This document shows positions 17,135 through 25,904 of a stretch of DNA of 64,000 bases, one piece after another (position 1 is the stretch's first letter; each line of letters begins with the position of its first letter). Location: assembly GCA_028692875.1 (NCBI GenBank), contig JAQUWL010000008.1, positions 1 to 64,000 of the forward strand. The letters are read 5' to 3'. The stretch is from Sulfurospirillaceae bacterium. GTDB lineage: Bacteria > Campylobacterota > Campylobacteria > Campylobacterales > Sulfurospirillaceae. Below the pieces are notes generated by a model. The model was not told the DNA's origin. It saw nothing but the letters and a program-made list of their open reading frames with translations, and did no database searches. The translations under genes and the position numbers were made by a program.

Positions 17135-18307
17135 ATGTATAAAATCCAAACTCTAAATAAAATATCCCCAAAAGGACTAAATCTTTTTGGTCACGATAAC
17201 TACGAAGTGGCGAGTGAGCTTACCTCTGCTGATGCAATCATTCTAAGAAGTTTTAAAATGCACGACATGGAGCTACCAAAATCCTTAAAAGCTATCGGCA
17301 GAGCGGGTGCTGGAACAAATAATATACCAATCGATATATGCTCGGAGCGAGGCATTGTTGTTTTTAACACTCCAGGTGCAAATGCAAATGCTGTTAAAGA
17401 GTTGGTATTGGCCGGTATGCTTCTGTCTTCAAGAGATATTGTAGCTGGCGTAAATTGGGCACAAAGCCTAAAAAATGAGGGCGACAATGTTCCTCCACTT
17501 GTCGAAAAAGGTAAGAGTCAATTTGATGGTTGCGAACTTAAGGGAAAAACGCTAGGCGTTGTGGGACTTGGTGCTATCGGCGCACTTGTTGCAAATGATG
17601 CCTTGGCATTAGGAATGAAGGTTGTTGGATACGACCCTTATCTTTCTGTTGAAGCTGCGTGGCAGATCTCTAGCAGAGTTGAAAAAGCAAGCGGTCTTGA
17701 AGATTTGCTTGGAAAGGTTGATTATCTAACTATACATGTACCACTTTTGGATAGCACTAAGGGCATGTATAACGCAGAAAAATTTGCCATGATGAAACAG
17801 GGTATAAAAATTATGAATTTTGCTAGAGGCGAGCTTATAAATAATGCTGATATAATAAAGGCTCTTCAAAGTGGCAAGGTTTCAACCTATGTGACGGATT
17901 TTCCGAGTGCAGATTTGCTAGGCATGAAAGGAGTTATCCCAATACCTCACCTAGGAGCTTCTACTCAAGAGTCTGAGGAAAATTGTGCCATAATGGCATC
18001 TTCTCAACTAAAAGACTTTTTGGAAACAGGCAATATAATTAACTCGGTTAATTTTCCAAATTGCGTATTGCCATTTCGTCCAAATCTTAAAAGATTGCTG
18101 ATTGCAAATAAAAATATTCCAAATATGATAAGCGAGATAACTTCTCTGTTGGCAAAAAATGGCATCAATATATATGACATGCTAAACAAAAGCAAAGGGG
18201 ATATTGCATACACAATCATAGACACGGAAGATAACTTACAAGAAGCTATTATTGAACAAATTAGTGGTATCGCTGGCATTAAGATGGTAAGAATGATTAA
18301 ATCTTAA
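17135..18307 (+). CDS. serA: D-3-phosphoglycerate dehydrogenase, short ACT form
   Basis: 390 residues. It oxidises 3-phosphoglycerate with NAD, the first step of serine synthesis. The order is a catalytic N-terminal part (IGRAGAGTNNIPID), a Rossmann segment with GVVGLGAIGALVANDA near 145 and YDPYLS, then FARGELIN with the catalytic Arg and PHLGAST with the catalytic His near 270, and an ACT domain over the last 75 residues. The length is that of the type paired with serC in clostridia and Bacteroidetes; it is not the long (about 525-residue) form. The start ATG lies inside a TACATGTA palindrome (17132-17139). Confidence 0.92.
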   Translation: MYKIQTLNKISPKGLNLFGHDNYEVASELTSADAIILRSFKMHDMELPKSLKAIGRAGAGTNNIPIDICSERGIVVFNTPGANANAVKELVLAGMLLSSRDIVAGVNWAQSLKNEGDNVPPLVEKGKSQFDGCELKGKTLGVVGLGAIGALVANDALALGMKVVGYDPYLSVEAAWQISSRVEKASGLEDLLGKVDYLTIHVPLLDSTKGMYNAEKFAMMKQGIKIMNFARGELINNADIIKALQSGKVSTYVTDFPSADLLGMKGVIPIPHLGASTQESEENCAIMASSQLKDFLETGNIINSVNFPNCVLPFRPNLKRLLIANKNIPNMISEITSLLAKNGINIYDMLNKSKGDIAYTIIDTEDNLQEAIIEQISGIAGIKMVRMIKS

Positions 18308-18310
18308 AAG

Positions 18311-18350
18311 ATAAAAGTCTGCTAGGAGTCCTATTTTAGCAGACTTTTAT
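18311..18350 (+). terminator. Terminator of the serC-serA operon
   Basis: ATAAAAGTCTGCTA at 18311-18324 pairs perfectly with TAGCAGACTTTTAT at 18337-18350 around a 12-base loop, and starts 4 bases past the serA stop. Confidence 0.85.
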
Positions 18351-18402
18351 ATGACTTAGGATAATATTTGTACATTTTCAATATAACACAAAAAGGTTTT
18401 TA

Positions 18403-19182
18403 GTGCGAGTTTTGTTTGCCATTTTCTTACTTGTATCGTCAATATATGCCGTTGAAAACATTGGTACATCAACTTATATAGGAACATCTTCTGTCAACAA
18501 TAGTGCAACAGAATACAACAGTTTCGATGAAGAGTTTTCTGTTAAAAACACAGAAGAAGAGATAGACCCACTCTCTGGATACAATAGACTAATGACCGAA
18601 TTTAACGATGTTTTTTATATCTATCTTTTAAATCCAACAGCAAAAGGCTACTCTTGTGTGGCTCCCAAAGAAGCTCGTTTGGCAATCTCTAACTTTTTTG
18701 AAAATCTTTTTTTCCCAATAAGACTTATAAACAATCTTTTGCAGTTTAAGTTTCAAAATTCACTTGAAGAGACCGAAAGATTTGTCATCAATTCAACCAT
18801 TGGAATTCTTGGTTTTATGGATGTTGCCAAAGATCAATACAACATCAATCCGCACAATGAAGATTTTGGACAAACACTGGGATATTATGGCGTAGGTTCT
18901 GGCTTTCATGTTGTTCTTCCATTTCTAGGACCATCAAATCTTCGTGATATGGTAGGTATTTTTGGAGATTCTTGGGCAAATCCTATTAGCTACATTGATT
19001 CACGCAGTGCAAATCTTTTGGATAGCGATGAAGAATCCATATATGCAACCTCCTTTCATGTTATCAACAAAGCTTCACTACACCTAAACGAATATGAAAA
19101 CATCAAAAAAGATGCTGTTGACCTCTATCCTTTCTTGAAAAATTTCTACGAATCAAGACGTGAAAAATTGATAAAGGAATAG
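18403..19182 (+). CDS. mlaA: MlaA/VacJ family phospholipid-transport protein
   Basis: 259 residues from a GTG start. A signal peptide of about 17 residues is followed by an acidic linker and the MlaA core: DPLSGYNRLMTEFNDVFY near 56, SNFFENLFFPIRLINNLLQ near 93, NSTIGILGFMDVA near 128, EDFGQTLGYYGVGSGFHVVLPFLGPSNLRD near 150. Classical MlaA is a lipoprotein, but no lipobox Cys is visible here. It takes mislocated phospholipids from the outer leaflet of the outer membrane and passes them to MlaC, encoded one base downstream. Confidence 0.9.
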   Translation: MRVLFAIFLLVSSIYAVENIGTSTYIGTSSVNNSATEYNSFDEEFSVKNTEEEIDPLSGYNRLMTEFNDVFYIYLLNPTAKGYSCVAPKEARLAISNFFENLFFPIRLINNLLQFKFQNSLEETERFVINSTIGILGFMDVAKDQYNINPHNEDFGQTLGYYGVGSGFHVVLPFLGPSNLRDMVGIFGDSWANPISYIDSRSANLLDSDEESIYATSFHVINKASLHLNEYENIKKDAVDLYPFLKNFYESRREKLIKE

Positions 19183-19183
19183 C

Positions 19184-19768
19184 ATGAGATATTTTTGGAT
19201 TGTTTGTCTTACTGCACTTTTGCTAGCTCAACACGCTAGTGCCCTTGAAGAGTCTGCTATTGAGCCTTTTATGAAAAAAAATGTAGAAGTGGTTGCATCC
19301 ATCATAAGAGATAAAGCACTTAAAGAAGATATAAAAGCAACTAAAATTTTCGGTATTTTTGATCAAGTTTTTGACTATACCACAATGTCAAAAATAAGCT
19401 TGGGAAGTGTCAAATGGAAAGAGTTAAATAAAAGTCAGCAAGATGAGTTCTCAAGGGCTTTTGAACAAAAGCTAAAAAACTCTTATATGAGCAAGCTCAA
19501 TCTCTACACGGATGAGAAAATTGTTCTTGGCGGTATGCAAAAAATAAACAATACACGCATTCAGCTTTTAATGACACTTTTCAAAAACAATGAAAAATAT
19601 GAAGTGATTTACAAATTTTACAAAACAAACAACAATGAGTGGCTAATCTACGATGTTGATGTGTTGGGCGTAAGTATTATCCAAACTTATAAAATACAAT
19701 TTGCTGAATTTTTACAAAAAGAACCCTTTGAAAAACTTCTAGAAAAGCTTAAAAACAAAGAGTCTTAA
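19184..19768 (+). CDS. mlaC: MlaC-type periplasmic phospholipid carrier
   Basis: 194 residues with a signal peptide of about 20 residues (ALLLAQHASA|LEES). The body has the MlaC pattern: IFDQVFDYTTMSKISLG near 62, then WKELNKSQQDEFSRAFEQKLKNSY and, near the end, NEWLIYDVDVLGVSIIQTYKIQF. It would ferry phospholipid between MlaA and an inner-membrane MlaFEDB complex, which is not in this window. It overlaps the end of the convergent trpA by 4 bases. Confidence 0.88.
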   Translation: MRYFWIVCLTALLLAQHASALEESAIEPFMKKNVEVVASIIRDKALKEDIKATKIFGIFDQVFDYTTMSKISLGSVKWKELNKSQQDEFSRAFEQKLKNSYMSKLNLYTDEKIVLGGMQKINNTRIQLLMTLFKNNEKYEVIYKFYKTNNNEWLIYDVDVLGVSIIQTYKIQFAEFLQKEPFEKLLEKLKNKES

Positions 19769-20505
19769 GAGTTAATTTTCTCTTTTATCTCTTTGGCAAG
19801 AGATGAGATTTTAGTTATTTTTTCACCGTTTTTCAGTGTTCCATCTAGCAAAATTTCCACAAAAGCACTACCAACAATAACACCGTCCACGCCTTTGGCT
19901 TTTTCTTGAGCTGTTTTTGCATTAACCCCAAAACCAACAAAAAGTGGTGTTTTGCTTACCTCTTTTATATACCCTATCGTTTGAGTCAAATCTTCGCTTG
20001 TACCTGAGCCTGTTATGCCAGCATATGCAACTAGATAAATAAATTTTTGTGCATTTTTTATGATTTTTTCAATACGCTCTTTGCTATCAGTCGGAGCAAC
20101 AAAACTTACAAGTGCGACATTGTGCTCTTTTGCAGTTGAAAGATATGGCAATGTCTCCTCGTGGGGCAAATCTGGAATAATAAATCCGCTTACACCTAAA
20201 TCTTGAGCTTTTTTCGCCATAAAATCAAAACCTTTGTGGTAAAAAGGGTTAAAATATCCCATCCAAAGAGTATCAATATTTTTGCTGATAGCTTGCGAAA
20301 TATCAAAAACAGTATTGAGACTAAAACCATTTTGTAACGCTTTTAGATTTGCTGCTTCAATAATCGGACCATCTGCTACTGGATCAGAAAAAGGAATGCC
20401 CAACTCTAGCATATCTGCACCTGATTCTTTAAGCGAAAGTGCAACGTCTATTGAAAAATTTTTGTCTGGAAATCCTGACGTAATATAAGCGACTAGTTGC
20501 TTCAA
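19765..20505 (-). CDS. trpA: Tryptophan synthase alpha chain
   Basis: 246 residues. It cleaves indole-3-glycerol phosphate to indole, used by TrpB. Motifs: catalytic Glu in MLELGIPFSDPVADGP near residue 35 and catalytic Asp in that same segment, GFIIPDLPHEE near 115, and LFVGFGVNAKTAQE near 200 with GVIVGSAFVEIL. Start is TTG, overlapping the stop of the Hpt gene as TTGA; no ATG is available. It stands away from other trp genes, none of which is in the window. Confidence 0.93.
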   Translation of the reverse strand: MKQLVAYITSGFPDKNFSIDVALSLKESGADMLELGIPFSDPVADGPIIEAANLKALQNGFSLNTVFDISQAISKNIDTLWMGYFNPFYHKGFDFMAKKAQDLGVSGFIIPDLPHEETLPYLSTAKEHNVALVSFVAPTDSKERIEKIIKNAQKFIYLVAYAGITGSGTSEDLTQTIGYIKEVSKTPLFVGFGVNAKTAQEKAKGVDGVIVGSAFVEILLDGTLKNGEKITKISSLAKEIKEKINS

Positions 20506-20912
20506 TGTTTCTCCAAATGCGTTGGTAATTTTATAATAAGAGGCTCTAAAATACTAAAATATTCGGCGTCATTTTCAATATCTTGTCGGTATTTTTCAAA
20601 TTGGTCACTTACAAGCAGTAGCCAATCAATAAACTCTTCAGTAGCAGGTCCCTTAACAGTTCTAGCCTCCTCCGCAACCTCTTCGCACAAAGTTGCAAGT
20701 TTTACAATAGGCATAAGTTTTAAAAAACCACTTGCAGACTTTATATTATGGAAAATTCTAAACAATTCGCCTATATTTTCGACATATTTCTCTTTTTTGC
20801 CTAATCCTATTACGAGTGGCTCTATATTTTCGCACATAATCGCATAATGAGAAACGAAATCTTCCACTAGCTCAAGGTCAAAATCCACTTCCATCTGTGC
20901 TAGAATACCCAT
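20502..20912 (-). CDS. Histidine phosphotransfer (Hpt) domain protein
   Basis: 136 residues, single domain. The Hpt signature is FRIFHNIKSASGFLKLMPIVKLA near residues 50-72, where the first His would carry phosphate. The remainder is helical, as in other Hpt bundles. AGGAGG precedes the ATG. It is coupled to trpA by a 4-base overlap, a pairing I cannot explain functionally. It could relay phosphate between a hybrid kinase and a regulator elsewhere. Confidence 0.82.
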   Translation of the reverse strand: MGILAQMEVDFDLELVEDFVSHYAIMCENIEPLVIGLGKKEKYVENIGELFRIFHNIKSASGFLKLMPIVKLATLCEEVAEEARTVKGPATEEFIDWLLLVSDQFEKYRQDIENDAEYFSILEPLIIKLPTHLEKH

Positions 20913-21000
20913 AAAAGAACCTCCTCAATAAGCGAGATTGTACCATTTTTTAGATAAAATCTCCTTAGACGCAAGTAAACAGACAAAGGCTTATAGCACA

Positions 21001-21783
21001 ATGAGAACTATTACATCCATTAAAAATGCCAAGGGCAAACCACCTTTAACAGTCATCACAGCATACGATGCCCTCTTTGCATCTTTGTTTGATAAAAAGG
21101 TAGATATGATTTTGGTTGGGGATAGCCTAAATATGAGCTTTAATGCACAACAAGACACTCTATCAGCGAGTATGGAGATTATGCTTTACCATACTAAGGC
21201 GGTTTGTTCTGGTGCTAAAGATACATTTATCATCTGCGATATGCCTTTTGGAACGTACACGGACGAGAGTATTGCACTCAAAAATGCCTCGCTTGTCTAC
21301 TCACAAACAAATGCCCACGCCGTCAAGATAGAGGGCGGAGTTGAAAGAGCACATATCATCAAGGCTTTGACTCAAAACTCTATCGCCGTAATGGGACACA
21401 TAGGCTTGATGCCACAATTTGTGCGAAGCGAAGGTGGTTACAAAGTGCGAGGCAAAACCGAAGAAGATGTTTTAAAACTTATCGAGGATGCTAAAGCAGT
21501 TGAAAAAGCTGGTGCATTTAGTCTGGTTATCGAGGGTGTTGTTGCAAGTGCGGCTAAACGAATTTCACAAGCCATAAGTATCCCGACCATTGGTATCGGC
21601 TCAGGCGTAGATACAGATGGTCAAGTGCTGGTTTGGAGTGACATGTTGGGATTTTTCAACGAATTTCAACCAAAATTTGTTAAGCGTTATTTAGAAGGTG
21701 CGACCTTGGTTCAAAACGCACTTGATGAGTACATTAAGGATGTTCAAAATCGCTCATTTCCGAGCATTGAACATACCTACTAG
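21001..21783 (+). CDS. panB: 3-methyl-2-oxobutanoate hydroxymethyltransferase (pantothenate synthesis)
   Basis: 260 residues from the ATG at 21001; a frame 21 codons longer exists, but family members begin at this point. It adds a hydroxymethyl group from methylene-tetrahydrofolate to ketoisovalerate, the first pantothenate step. Visible motifs are TAYDALFASLFD near 22, ILVGDSLNMSF near 43 (Mg ligand Asp), DMPFGTY near 80, KIEGG near 112, and GHIGLMPQ near 135. The gene is followed 9 bases later by ruvB. Confidence 0.95.
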   Translation: MRTITSIKNAKGKPPLTVITAYDALFASLFDKKVDMILVGDSLNMSFNAQQDTLSASMEIMLYHTKAVCSGAKDTFIICDMPFGTYTDESIALKNASLVYSQTNAHAVKIEGGVERAHIIKALTQNSIAVMGHIGLMPQFVRSEGGYKVRGKTEEDVLKLIEDAKAVEKAGAFSLVIEGVVASAAKRISQAISIPTIGIGSGVDTDGQVLVWSDMLGFFNEFQPKFVKRYLEGATLVQNALDEYIKDVQNRSFPSIEHTY

Positions 21784-21792
21784 GCAAACACG

Positions 21793-22818
21793 ATGGAAAG
21801 AGTAGTGGAGATAGAAAAATTTGCCTTTGAAAATGAGTACGAAAAAAGTCTTCGTCCACAAAATTGGAATGACTATATCGGACAAGAGAAAATCAAAAAA
21901 AATCTGCAAGTATTTATACAAGCCGCCAGAAAAAGGGGCGAAAGCTTAGACCACGTTCTGTTTTTCGGCCCTCCGGGGCTTGGAAAAACAACGCTAGCAC
22001 ATATCATATCCAACGAGATGCTTGCAAATATGAAGATAACTTCTGCTCCAATGATAGAAAAAAGTGGGGATTTGGCGGCGATATTGACAAATCTTCAAGA
22101 GGGCGACATACTATTTATAGATGAGATTCATCGCCTCTCTCCTGCTATTGAAGAGATACTTTATCCTGCCATGGAAGATTTTAGGCTTGATATCATCATC
22201 GGAAGTGGACCAGCAGCTCAAACCATCAAAATCGACCTGCCCTCATTTACACTTATTGGTGCAACTACTAGAGCCGGCATGATAAGCTCACCGCTTCGAG
22301 ATAGATTTGGCATGCACTTTAGATTGCAATTTTACAGTAAAGATGAGCTTTCTAAAATCATAAAAAAAGCATCTACAACACTTGAAAAACCATGCATTGA
22401 TGAGGCTGCTTTTGAGATGGCAAGACGCTCCAGAGGCACTCCTAGAATAGCGCTAAGACTGCTTAAGAGGATTCGTGATTATGCTGATGTAAATGACGAA
22501 ACGACCATATCGCACTCAACTTGTTGCTACGGATTAAATGAACTAGGCGTGAATGATTTGGGCTTTGATGAGCTGGATTTGAGCTATCTTAAGTTGCTAA
22601 TTGACTCCAAAGGAAGACCGCTTGGACTTAGCACTATCGCTGCCGCACTTAGTGAAGATGAGGGTACCATCGAAGATGTGATTGAACCGTATCTTTTAGC
22701 AAATAACTACATAGAAAAAACAGCTAGGGGGCGGATTGTGACTCCAAAAACATATGAGCTATTTAAACTAACACCTCCTGCTAGAGCAGAAAACAGCCTA
22801 TTTGAGGAAAACCAATGA
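21793..22818 (+). CDS. ruvB: Holliday junction branch-migration ATPase RuvB
   Basis: 341 residues. Motifs: [19 protein letters not shown] near the start, Walker [13 protein letters not shown] near 57, Walker [12 protein letters not shown] near 105, and sensor/Arg-finger [19 protein letters not shown] near 155. A C-terminal winged helix contains [17 protein letters not shown]. As a hexamer it drives branch migration with RuvA. It overlaps the next gene by 4 bases. Confidence 0.97.
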   Translation: MERVVEIEKFAFENEYEKSLRPQNWNDYIGQEKIKKNLQVFIQAARKRGESLDHVLFFGPPGLGKTTLAHIISNEMLANMKITSAPMIEKSGDLAAILTNLQEGDILFIDEIHRLSPAIEEILYPAMEDFRLDIIIGSGPAAQTIKIDLPSFTLIGATTRAGMISSPLRDRFGMHFRLQFYSKDELSKIIKKASTTLEKPCIDEAAFEMARRSRGTPRIALRLLKRIRDYADVNDETTISHSTCCYGLNELGVNDLGFDELDLSYLKLLIDSKGRPLGLSTIAAALSEDEGTIEDVIEPYLLANNYIEKTARGRIVTPKTYELFKLTPPARAENSLFEENQ

Positions 22819-23855
22819 GCGAGCATAGACTCTTTTTGACAGCATTTTTTTTGGCAGTTGGATATTTTATTATAAGACTTTATGAGCCTTTCATTATGGT
22901 TATTGCGATATCTTCTTTACTTGCCATCGCAACACATAAGATACATGTAAAGATAGAAAGGCTTATTAAAAATCGCATCGCATCAGCACTTTTATCGACT
23001 ATTCTTCTATCTTTGCTTTTTTTCGCACCAATAGTCTATACACTTACCTCTATAGGCGGAATTGTTCATGACTTTGACCCAGCTATTGTCAATAAAACAG
23101 TAGAATATGTCAAAAATTTTGACTATCAACTTCCTGATTCGATTGCCTTTTTACAACCAAAAATAAGTGAGTTGCTTGACGAGTTAAGGCTTGGAAACCT
23201 TATGAACTCAGCAATGTCCTATGCTGGCTCTATCGGCAAAAATAGTGCTGGATTTTTGAAAGATATGCTTCTGATAGTTATCTTTTTCTTCTTTATTTTG
23301 CTTAATGGAAAAGAGTTAAGTGAATACATAAAAAGCGTTATGCCAATGCAATCAGACGAGGTTAATTTTATCTTCACAGAAGTTACAAATGTTATGAGTG
23401 TTGTTTTTTACTCCATCTTGGTAACAGCAATTTTCGAAGGAGCTTTATTTGCAGTTTTAGGTATGCACTTTGGATATAACGGTCTATTTTTAGGCATTCT
23501 TTACGGTTTTGCGTCACTTATTCCTATCGTTGGTGGAGCTTTGATGTGGATTCCATTGTGTGCGTATGAACTTGCAAATGGAAACGTAATGGAGGCGATA
23601 GTTATCGCTCTTTATTCTATTATCGTCATCTCTATCGTCGCCGATACATTTATAAAGCCTATGATTATCAAATACATAAACACCAAATTGGTAAAAATTC
23701 CAACCGTTATAAACGAAATGCTTATCTTTTTTGCTATCTTGGCTGGTCTTTCGACATTTGGTTTTTGGGGAATGATACTAGGACCTGCGATAACAACGCT
23801 ATTTATATCGCTCTTAAAGCTTTACAAACTACTCAAAGAAAAACACTACATGTAA
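22815..23855 (+). CDS. AI-2E family (PerM-like) membrane transporter
   Basis: 346 residues with about eight membrane segments and the AI-2E/UPF0118 pattern, including [21 protein letters not shown] near 225 and [13 protein letters not shown] near 320. Members of the family include an autoinducer-2 exporter and Na+/H+ antiporters, so the substrate is open. It overlaps ruvB by ATGA. A TACATGTA at 23847-23854 covers the last codons. Confidence 0.85.
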   Translation: MSEHRLFLTAFFLAVGYFIIRLYEPFIMVIAISSLLAIATHKIHVKIERLIKNRIASALLSTILLSLLFFAPIVYTLTSIGGIVHDFDPAIVNKTVEYVKNFDYQLPDSIAFLQPKISELLDELRLGNLMNSAMSYAGSIGKNSAGFLKDMLLIVIFFFFILLNGKELSEYIKSVMPMQSDEVNFIFTEVTNVMSVVFYSILVTAIFEGALFAVLGMHFGYNGLFLGILYGFASLIPIVGGALMWIPLCAYELANGNVMEAIVIALYSIIVISIVADTFIKPMIIKYINTKLVKIPTVINEMLIFFAILAGLSTFGFWGMILGPAITTLFISLLKLYKLLKEKHYM

Positions 23856-23859
23856 GGCT

Positions 23860-24753
23860 TTAGCTCTTTTGTTTTGCCACAACGATACCACTAGCAACAA
23901 CGAGAAATATGCCAAAAAGACCTAAGATATCTGGCATTGCATCACCTAGCATAACGCCTATGATAAGCGAAAAGAAGATGATGGAATACCCTGCTGCTCC
24001 TACGATGCCAGCCTTCTCAACGCTAAAAGACTTTGTCATAAAAACTTGACCGATAGCACCAAAAACACCCATGCAGAGTATATAAAACCATAAAAGTCCA
24101 CTAGGCATAATAAATCCATTACTTACCATACCATCTAACTCAAATGAGCTATATTTTGAAGCAATCATCATCATCAATGGCACAATACTTCCTAGCCCCA
24201 CAAATGCCATAACGATACTTCTGGTATCGTAAAACTTGCCCAATTCTCGCACGCTCGTATACGCCAGTGCCGCACCGACACCGCTATAAAGCCCCAAAAT
24301 ATCTGTTATTTCAAACATAAGCCCATCTGGCTTCATAATGCAAACAACCCCAACAAAACCGACCAAAACAGCTAACCAACCCTTAAATCCTATCTTTTCT
24401 TTTAAAAACAAAAAGGCAAAAACTGCTGTAAAAATAGGTGCTGTTCTAGAAAATGTCATAGCATCAGCAAATGAGATATGGGCGATATTGTAAAAAAATG
24501 CCATCATGGCAGAAAGCCCGATGAAAGCACGAAAAATAAGCAAAAATACTCTGCCACCGATTTGGTGTATCGGTTTTCTAAAAAGAGTTGCTCCGACCAA
24601 AAATAGTCCTATAGTATTTCTAAAAAAGACCACTTCGACAGGCTCCATATGTTCACTCAATATCTTAGCAAATGCCCCATCTATGGCAAAACAGAGCGAG
24701 GATATCACCATAAACAAAACGCCTTTATTGACATTGGCTACTATTTTTTGCAC
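23860..24753 (-). CDS. EamA/DMT family transporter
   Basis: 297 residues from the GTG preceded by AAAGGAAG; an upstream TTG would add 11 residues. Ten membrane segments are arranged as two EamA repeats; the first repeat contains SLCFAIDGAFAKILSEHMEPVEVVFFRN and SFADAMTFSRTAPIFTAVFAFLFLKEKI. It is a drug/metabolite-type exporter with unknown substrate. It lies convergent to the AI-2E gene, only 4 bases apart. Confidence 0.85.
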   Translation of the reverse strand: MQKIVANVNKGVLFMVISSLCFAIDGAFAKILSEHMEPVEVVFFRNTIGLFLVGATLFRKPIHQIGGRVFLLIFRAFIGLSAMMAFFYNIAHISFADAMTFSRTAPIFTAVFAFLFLKEKIGFKGWLAVLVGFVGVVCIMKPDGLMFEITDILGLYSGVGAALAYTSVRELGKFYDTRSIVMAFVGLGSIVPLMMMIASKYSSFELDGMVSNGFIMPSGLLWFYILCMGVFGAIGQVFMTKSFSVEKAGIVGAAGYSIIFFSLIIGVMLGDAMPDILGLFGIFLVVASGIVVAKQKS

Positions 24754-24827
24754 CGTTACTTCCTTTAAAACAAGAATCTTAATCAACTCTGTGTTAAAAT
24801 CTGTTGATTTTTATAACCAAAGGATAA

Positions 24828-25904
24828 ATGATGGATATACAAACAATATTAAATTATAAGCTATTTGGAGTAAATATCACCTCTGTCGCAATAGCTATTT
24901 TTATCGTCTCTTTTTCATTTTTACTAAAGAACATCATTGCAAAGATTGTTCTTCAAGGCTCAAGAAAAATAGCATCTAAAACAAAAACAACCGCCGATGA
25001 CAAAATCATAGACGCAATCGAAGAACCCTTGAAGATGGGTATAGTATTGGCTGGTTTTTATTTTGCAAAGATGTGGCTACCATTTGAAAAATTTGATAAC
25101 TTTTTAGACATGGCTATGAAATCATTTTTTATCTTTCTTCTTTTTTGGCTTATCTACCGTATCGCCGATCGCTTTTCAACTGTTTTTACTATTTTTTCGT
25201 CAAAATTTGGCAAAGAATTAAGCAAAGATATAGAAAATTTTATAAAAAAGACGATTCGATTGATTGTTATTATTTTGGGTGTTATGGCGATTTTGCAGGA
25301 GTGGGGCATCAACGTCAGCGCTTTTGTCGCCTCTTTGGGCCTTGGAGGACTTGCTTTTGCACTTGCCGCTAAAGATACCGTTGCCAACCTTTTTGGCTCA
25401 CTTGTTATATTTACCGATAGACCTTTCAAGGTTGATGACTGGATACAGACACCCGATATTGAGGGAAATGTAGAAGAGATTGGAATCCGCTCAACAAAAA
25501 TACGCACATTTTCACAAGCACTTGTGAGTATTCCAAATGCTACAATCGCAAATGTTGCTATTACAAATTGGTCGCAAATGGGCAAAAGGCGAATTAGAAC
25601 ACGTATCGGACTTACCTATGGAACAACAGCAAGTCAAATGGAGAACATTTTGCAAGAGATTTCAAATATGCTCAAAAACCATCCAGACGTTCATCAAGAT
25701 ACGATTATTGTAAGTTTTGATGAGTTTGAGAGTAGCTCTCTTAGTATTTTGCTTAACTTTTTTACCAAAACGATTGACACGATTGAGTATCTAAAAGTAA
25801 GAGAATCAGTCAATTTTGAAATTATAAAAATAGTTGAAAAAGCAGGTGCAACATTTGCATTTCCTAGCCAATCGCTTTATATAGAGAGTATGCCTAAGAG
25901 TTAA
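24828..25904 (+). CDS. Small-conductance mechanosensitive channel (MscS family)
   Basis: 358 residues. Four or so N-terminal membrane segments precede the pore helix, seen as SAFVASLGLGGLAFALAAKDTVANLFGS near 165-192 with the Ala/Gly pattern of MscS TM3. The beta domain follows (IFTDRPFKVDDWI, GNVEEIGIRSTKIRTF). It opens on membrane tension to release solutes. AAAGGA precedes two adjacent ATGs. Its end overlaps the convergent dynamin-like gene by 11 bases. Confidence 0.92.
   Translation: MMDIQTILNYKLFGVNITSVAIAIFIVSFSFLLKNIIAKIVLQGSRKIASKTKTTADDKIIDAIEEPLKMGIVLAGFYFAKMWLPFEKFDNFLDMAMKSFFIFLLFWLIYRIADRFSTVFTIFSSKFGKELSKDIENFIKKTIRLIVIILGVMAILQEWGINVSAFVASLGLGGLAFALAAKDTVANLFGSLVIFTDRPFKVDDWIQTPDIEGNVEEIGIRSTKIRTFSQALVSIPNATIANVAITNWSQMGKRRIRTRIGLTYGTTASQMENILQEISNMLKNHPDVHQDTIIVSFDEFESSSLSILLNFFTKTIDTIEYLKVRESVNFEIIKIVEKAGATFAFPSQSLYIESMPKS

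Noticed and set aside
20938-21000. Longer N terminus for panB
   Set aside because: It starts with TTG without a ribosome site and adds sequence not found in the family; the ATG at 21001 fits.
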